Shown piece by piece: positions 60,406-64,000 of a DNA stretch of 64,000 bases. A program made the translations under genes and the position numbers. Where the stretch lies: contig CAIZNI010000020.1 in assembly GCA_903934295.1 (NCBI GenBank), positions 1 to 64,000 on the forward strand, written 5' to 3'. The stretch's first letter is position 1. Every line of letters starts with the position of its first letter. The notes under the pieces are model-generated. The model was given only the letters and a program-made list of their open reading frames with translations, was not told the DNA's origin and ran no database searches. The stretch comes from an uncultured beta proteobacterium (GTDB lineage Bacteria; Pseudomonadota; Gammaproteobacteria; Burkholderiales; Burkholderiaceae_E).

Positions 60406-61534
60406 GGCCGGCGGGCGCGAGGCCAGGGTGCCGCTGGATGCGCTGCACCGCGAACTGGGCGCCAAGATGGCAGGCTTTGCCGGCTGGCAGATGCCGATCC
60501 AGTACCCGACCGGCCTGAAAACCGAGCACCTGCACACCCGCACCCGCGCCGGGCTGTTCGATGTCTCGCACATGGGGCAGCTGAGCATCCGGGCGCGCGA
60601 CGGGCGCACCGACACCCTGCACCGCCAGCTGGAGGCGGCGCTGCCGATCGATTTCGATGGCTGGCCGGAAGGCCTGCAGCGCTACTCATACCTCCTCAAT
60701 GAGCAAGGCGGCATCGAGGACGACCTGATGCTGGTGAACCGCGGCGACGAGGTGCGCATGGTGGTCAACGCCGGCAACCGCGAACCCGACCTGGCGCTGC
60801 TGCGCCAGCGGTGCACCGACCTGTCGATCGACTGGATCGACGCGGCGCTGGTGGCGCTGCAGGGGCCGATGGCCGAGGAGGTGCTGGCACGCCTCGATCC
60901 GCAGGCGGCGCAGATGCTGTTCATGCAGGCGCGCGATCTCGACCTGCTGGGGGCCCGCTGCTTCACCACCCGCTCCGGCTACACCGGTGAAGACGGCTAT
61001 GAGATCTCGCTGCCGCTGGCGCAGGCCGAGGCGATCGTGCGCCGACTGCTGGCCGACCCGGCGGTGGCGCCGATCGGGCTGGGCGCGCGCGACACGCTGC
61101 GCCTGGAGGCGGGGCTGCCGCTGCACGGCAGCGACATCTCGCCCACCGTCTCGCCGGTCGAGGCCGGGCTGGCGTTCGCGATCCCGAAATCGCGGCGCGC
61201 CGACGGGCTCAAGGCCGGCGGATTTCCGGGCGCGACCGTGGTGCTGCAACAGTTGCGCGACGGACCGCGCCGCCGTCTGGTGGGGCTGAGTTCCTTCGAA
61301 CCGGTGCCGATCCGCGCCCATGCGGTGATCGTCGACGATCAGGACCGGCCGGTCGGGGAAGTGACCAGCGGCACGGTGTCGCCCAGCCTGGGGACCCCGG
61401 TGATGATGGCGCTGTTGCGCGCCGACGTGGTTCGCGACAGCGGCAGCACCGCGCTGCGGGCGGTGGTGCGCGACAAGCGCCCGGGCGTGCACCTGACGCC
61501 CCTGCCCTTCGTGCCCAAGCGCTACCGGCGCTGA
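60398..61534 (+). CDS. gcvT: Aminomethyltransferase, glycine cleavage T protein
   Basis: A 378-residue folate-dependent T protein that releases ammonia and makes 5,10-methylene-THF. [28 protein letters not shown] and [15 protein letters not shown] are family blocks; Asp in DVSHMGQ matches the catalytic aspartate region. N-terminal 10 residues overlap gcvP. The gene order H-P-T differs from E. coli T-H-P. Confidence 0.97.
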
Positions 61535-61542
61535 GGTGGGGA

Positions 61543-61570
61543 GGCCTGGGCGGCGCGGGCCGTCCAGGCC
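61543..61570. terminator. Possible hairpin between convergent gcvT and FAD-oxidase genes
   Basis: GGCCTGG (61543-61549) pairs with CCAGGCC (61564-61570) in the 48-bp convergent gap. There is no T-run on either side, so it would not be a classical intrinsic terminator. Confidence 0.3.
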
Positions 61571-61582
61571 GGTGCCCCTGGC

Positions 61583-62995
61583 CTACATCCGGAAGATCTT
61601 GCCCGGATTGAAGATGTTGTCGGGATCGAAGGCGAGCTTGATGCGGCGCATCAGGTCAATCGCGTCCTCACCCACTTCCTCGACCAGGAAGTCCATCTTG
61701 TGCAGGCCGATGCCGTGTTCGCCGGTGCAGGTGCCGTCCATCGACAGCGCCAGGCGGACGATCTCGTCGTTCAGACGCTCGGCTTCCTGCATCTCGTGCG
61801 CGTCCTCCGGATCGACCAGCAGCACCGCGTGGAAATTGCCATCGCCCACATGGCCCAGGATCATGGTCGGGAAGTCGCCCGAGTCGAGGATGCGGCGCGC
61901 GCCGGCGATCGATTCGGCCAGCCGCGAGATCGGCACGCAGGTGTCGGTCGAAATCGCGCGGCAACCCGGGCGCACCTGCAGGCAGGCGAAATAGGCGTTG
62001 TGCCGGGCGTTCCACAGGCGCGTGCGGTCTTCCGGACGGCTGGCCCATTCAAAGTCCTGACCCCCGAGATCGCTGGCGATCGACTGGACGAGCTCGGCCT
62101 GCTCGCGCGCCGAGGCGTCGGTGCCGTGGAATTCGAAGAACAGGGTCGGCGCCTCGCGCAGCGTGGTGTGGCTGTGGGCGTTGATCGCGCGGATGGTGCG
62201 CTCGCACAGGAACTCGCTGCGGGCGATCGGCACGCCGAGCTGGATGGTCTGGATGACGGTGTTCACCGCATCGGCCATCGAGGCGAAGCTGACGACCGCC
62301 GCGCTCATCGCCTCGGGCACCGGGTACAGCTTCAGCGTGACCTCGGTGATGATGCCCAGCGTGCCCTCCGAGCCGATGAACAGGCGGGTGAGGTCGTAGC
62401 CGGCAGAGGACTTCTTGGCGCGCCCCGCGGTGCGGATCACCTTGCCGTCGGCGGTGACGACCGTCAGCGACAGCACGTTCTCCCGCATCGTGCCGTAGCG
62501 CACCGCGTTGGTGCCCGACGCGCGGGTCGCGCACATCCCGCCGATGCTGGCGTCGGCGCCCGGATCGATCGGAAAGAACAGGCCGGTGGTCTTCAAATGC
62601 TCGTTGAGCTGCTTGCGCAGCACGCCGGTCTGCACGGTGACGGTGAGGTCGGCCGCATCGACCGCCAGCACCGCATTCATCTGCGACAGGTCGATGGTGA
62701 CACCGCCCTGCACCGCGAGCAGGTGGCCCTCGAGCGAGGAGCCGGCGCCGTACGCGATCAGCGGATAGCGGTGCGCGCGGCACAGCCGGACCGTGTCGGC
62801 GACCTCGGCGGTGCTCTGCGCGAAGACCACCGCCTCGGGCGCGGTCATCGGAAACGGCGATTCATCGCGACCGTGGTGATCGCGCACCGCCTGCGCGACC
62901 GAGAATCGATCGCCGAAACGGGCCTTGAGCGCTTCACCGAGTTCGGCTGGCAGGGGCCGGCGAAGCTCGGCCAGGAAGGGGTTCGGATGGTTCAT
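61583..62995 (-). CDS. FAD-linked D-lactate dehydrogenase/2-hydroxyacid oxidase
   Basis: A 470-residue FAD-linked oxidase, paralogous to GlcD. AYGAGSSLEGHLLAVQGGVT near 85 is the FAD loop; IDPGADASIGGMCATRASGT near 145 and the C-terminal DGTCTGEHGIGLHKMDFLV near 430 resemble mitochondrial-type D-lactate dehydrogenase (cytochrome). GGAG lies 8-11 bases before ATG 62995. A D-2-hydroxy acid is the likely substrate, lactate being the first guess. Confidence 0.92.
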   Translation of the reverse strand: MNHPNPFLAELRRPLPAELGEALKARFGDRFSVAQAVRDHHGRDESPFPMTAPEAVVFAQSTAEVADTVRLCRAHRYPLIAYGAGSSLEGHLLAVQGGVTIDLSQMNAVLAVDAADLTVTVQTGVLRKQLNEHLKTTGLFFPIDPGADASIGGMCATRASGTNAVRYGTMRENVLSLTVVTADGKVIRTAGRAKKSSAGYDLTRLFIGSEGTLGIITEVTLKLYPVPEAMSAAVVSFASMADAVNTVIQTIQLGVPIARSEFLCERTIRAINAHSHTTLREAPTLFFEFHGTDASAREQAELVQSIASDLGGQDFEWASRPEDRTRLWNARHNAYFACLQVRPGCRAISTDTCVPISRLAESIAGARRILDSGDFPTMILGHVGDGNFHAVLLVDPEDAHEMQEAERLNDEIVRLALSMDGTCTGEHGIGLHKMDFLVEEVGEDAIDLMRRIKLAFDPDNIFNPGKIFRM

Positions 62996-63214
62996 GCTGG
63001 GTCTCCCGGGGGGCCGCGGCGAAAGGCGGGCCAGACTGCGGATTCTATTCGCACTCGCAGACGCGCCGGCTTTTGTTAACATTCCCTGTTGCCCGCTTGC
63101 TGCGGGCTGGCGGTCGGTCCGGTCGCCAGCCGGGCATGCCAATTGCGATATCCCAGTTTGCGTTACCCATTCAACATCGGCGCCCCGGCGTCCATCGGGT
63201 TCAAGGAGAACTTC

Positions 63215-64000
63215 ATGCTGTCACACAGGACACTGTCCCGGCTCGCCGGTCTGCTGCTCGCCGGCGTGCTCGGCACGGGCGTGGCCCAGGCGCAGGAAAC
63301 CAAGATCAAGTTCCAGCTCGACTGGCGCTTCGAGGGCCCGGCGGCGCTCTTCCTGACCTCCAAGGCCAAGGGCTACTACCAGGCCGAGAAGCTCGATGTC
63401 ACCGTCGATGCCGGCAACGGCTCAGGTAACGCGGTGAACCGGGTGGCCTCGGGCGCCTATGACATGGGCTTCGCCGACCTGGCCGCCCTGATGGAATTCC
63501 ACGGCAACAACCCGACCGCCCCGAACAAGCCGGTGGCGGTGATGATGGTCTACAACAACACCCCGGCGGCGGTGTTCGCGCTCAAGAAATCCGGCATCAA
63601 GACGCCGGCCGACCTGGTCGGCAAGAAGCTCGGCGCGCCGGTGTTCGATGCCGGGCGCAAGGCGTTCCCGATCTTCGCGAAGGCCAACAACATCGACCTG
63701 GCCAAGGTCAACTGGACGTCGATGGACCCGCCGCTGCGCGAAACGATGCTCGCCAAGGGCGACGTCGATGCGATCACCGGCTTCACCTTCACGTCGCTGC
63801 TCAACCTGAACGCCCGCGGCGTCAAGGACGAGGAAGTGGTGATCATGCCGTACCCGCAATTCGGCGTGAAACTCTACGGCAACGCGATCATCACTTCGGA
63901 AGCCTTCCTCAAGAAAAACCCCGATGCAGTCAAGGCCTTCCTGCGCGCCTTCACCAAGGGCGCCAAGGACGTCATCGCCGACCCCGATGGCGCGATCAAG
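63215..64000 (+). CDS. ABC transporter substrate-binding protein, NMT1/SsuA-like (truncated by window end)
   Basis: A 262-codon open frame running off the right edge; no stop is seen. AAGGAG lies 8 bases before the ATG. The signal peptide ends near VAQAQ (residue 26). KIKFQLDWRFEGPAALFLTS, KGYYQAEKLDVTVDAGNGSG and DADITG-like GDVDAITGFTFTS match the NMT1/THI5-like receptors used for nitrate, sulfonates, thiamine precursors or aromatic acids. The Tyr-rich ligand pocket is not assignable. ATPase and permease genes would be expected beyond 64000. Confidence 0.88.
   Translation, partial: MLSHRTLSRLAGLLLAGVLGTGVAQAQETKIKFQLDWRFEGPAALFLTSKAKGYYQAEKLDVTVDAGNGSGNAVNRVASGAYDMGFADLAALMEFHGNNPTAPNKPVAVMMVYNNTPAAVFALKKSGIKTPADLVGKKLGAPVFDAGRKAFPIFAKANNIDLAKVNWTSMDPPLRETMLAKGDVDAITGFTFTSLLNLNARGVKDEEVVIMPYPQFGVKLYGNAIITSEAFLKKNPDAVKAFLRAFTKGAKDVIADPDGAIK

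Overview
The window reads as ordinary chromosomal DNA of a high-GC betaproteobacterium, most likely Burkholderiales. The grounds are: two Bug/TctC-type periplasmic receptors without their transporter; CaiB-type CoA transferases, acyl-CoA dehydrogenase and crotonases in short catabolic operons; split pntAA/pntAB; a glcDEF set; and a conserved queA-tgt-yajC-secD-secF block. Base composition and codon choice look even throughout. I see no transposase, integrase, phage gene, CRISPR array or clear pseudogene. This is a judgement from reading the sequence; no database was searched.

Layout. 1-114: 26-bp tandem repeat. 155-4394 (minus): crotonase, TctC receptor, GrdB-like protein and CaiB-type CoA transferase. 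4592-8560: aspartate dehydrogenase (plus) facing a gltIJKL acidic amino-acid ABC importer (minus), with a terminator-like hairpin between gltI and gltJ. 8621-13305: acyl-CoA synthetase (minus), then a flavin-binding split-barrel protein, a D-amino-acid-oxidase-like flavoprotein and an unusual crotonase (plus). 13492-17568: a Nudix plus metallo-beta-lactamase fusion, an orphan TRAP receptor and a second flavoprotein oxidase. 17650-23248 (minus): an acyl-CoA operon (acyl-CoA dehydrogenase, CoA transferase/hydrolase, TctC receptor, MFS, VOC protein). 23413-28530: MATE exporter, short methionine synthase, alanine dehydrogenase, alpha/beta hydrolase and phosphoribosyltransferase. 28767-31366: modABC. 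31361-33706: a methyltransferase, a DUF1415 protein and a small lipoprotein.

33831-40250 is housekeeping: tRNA-Leu(CAA), queA-tgt, yajC-secDF, then a cytochrome b561-like protein facing a cytochrome c' (40357-40812). 40919-46241 holds purB, a GST, a stand-alone FMN glutamate-synthase-like protein, mnmA and nudJ. 46305-49713 is the proton-translocating transhydrogenase operon, with an extra 136-residue membrane protein translationally coupled between pntAB and pntB. 49746-51672 holds a metallophosphoesterase and two envelope proteins. 51719-61534 combines glycolate oxidase (glcDEF) with a riboswitch-controlled glycine cleavage system (tandem glycine aptamers, gcvH-gcvP-gcvT) around an EamA exporter. 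The window ends with a D-lactate-dehydrogenase-like flavoprotein and a truncated NMT1-type ABC receptor.

Functionally the window is dominated by uptake and oxidation of small organic and amino acids. Examples are aspartate import plus NAD-linked deamination, alanine dehydrogenase, and glycolate to glyoxylate and glycine to one-carbon units. No wholly new system stands out. The best leads are the GrdB-like/CoA-transferase cluster, the coupled ORF inside the pnt operon, the crotonase lacking both usual glutamates, the MesD-like methionine synthase without a visible partner, and several unrelated short tandem repeats confined to intergenic gaps.
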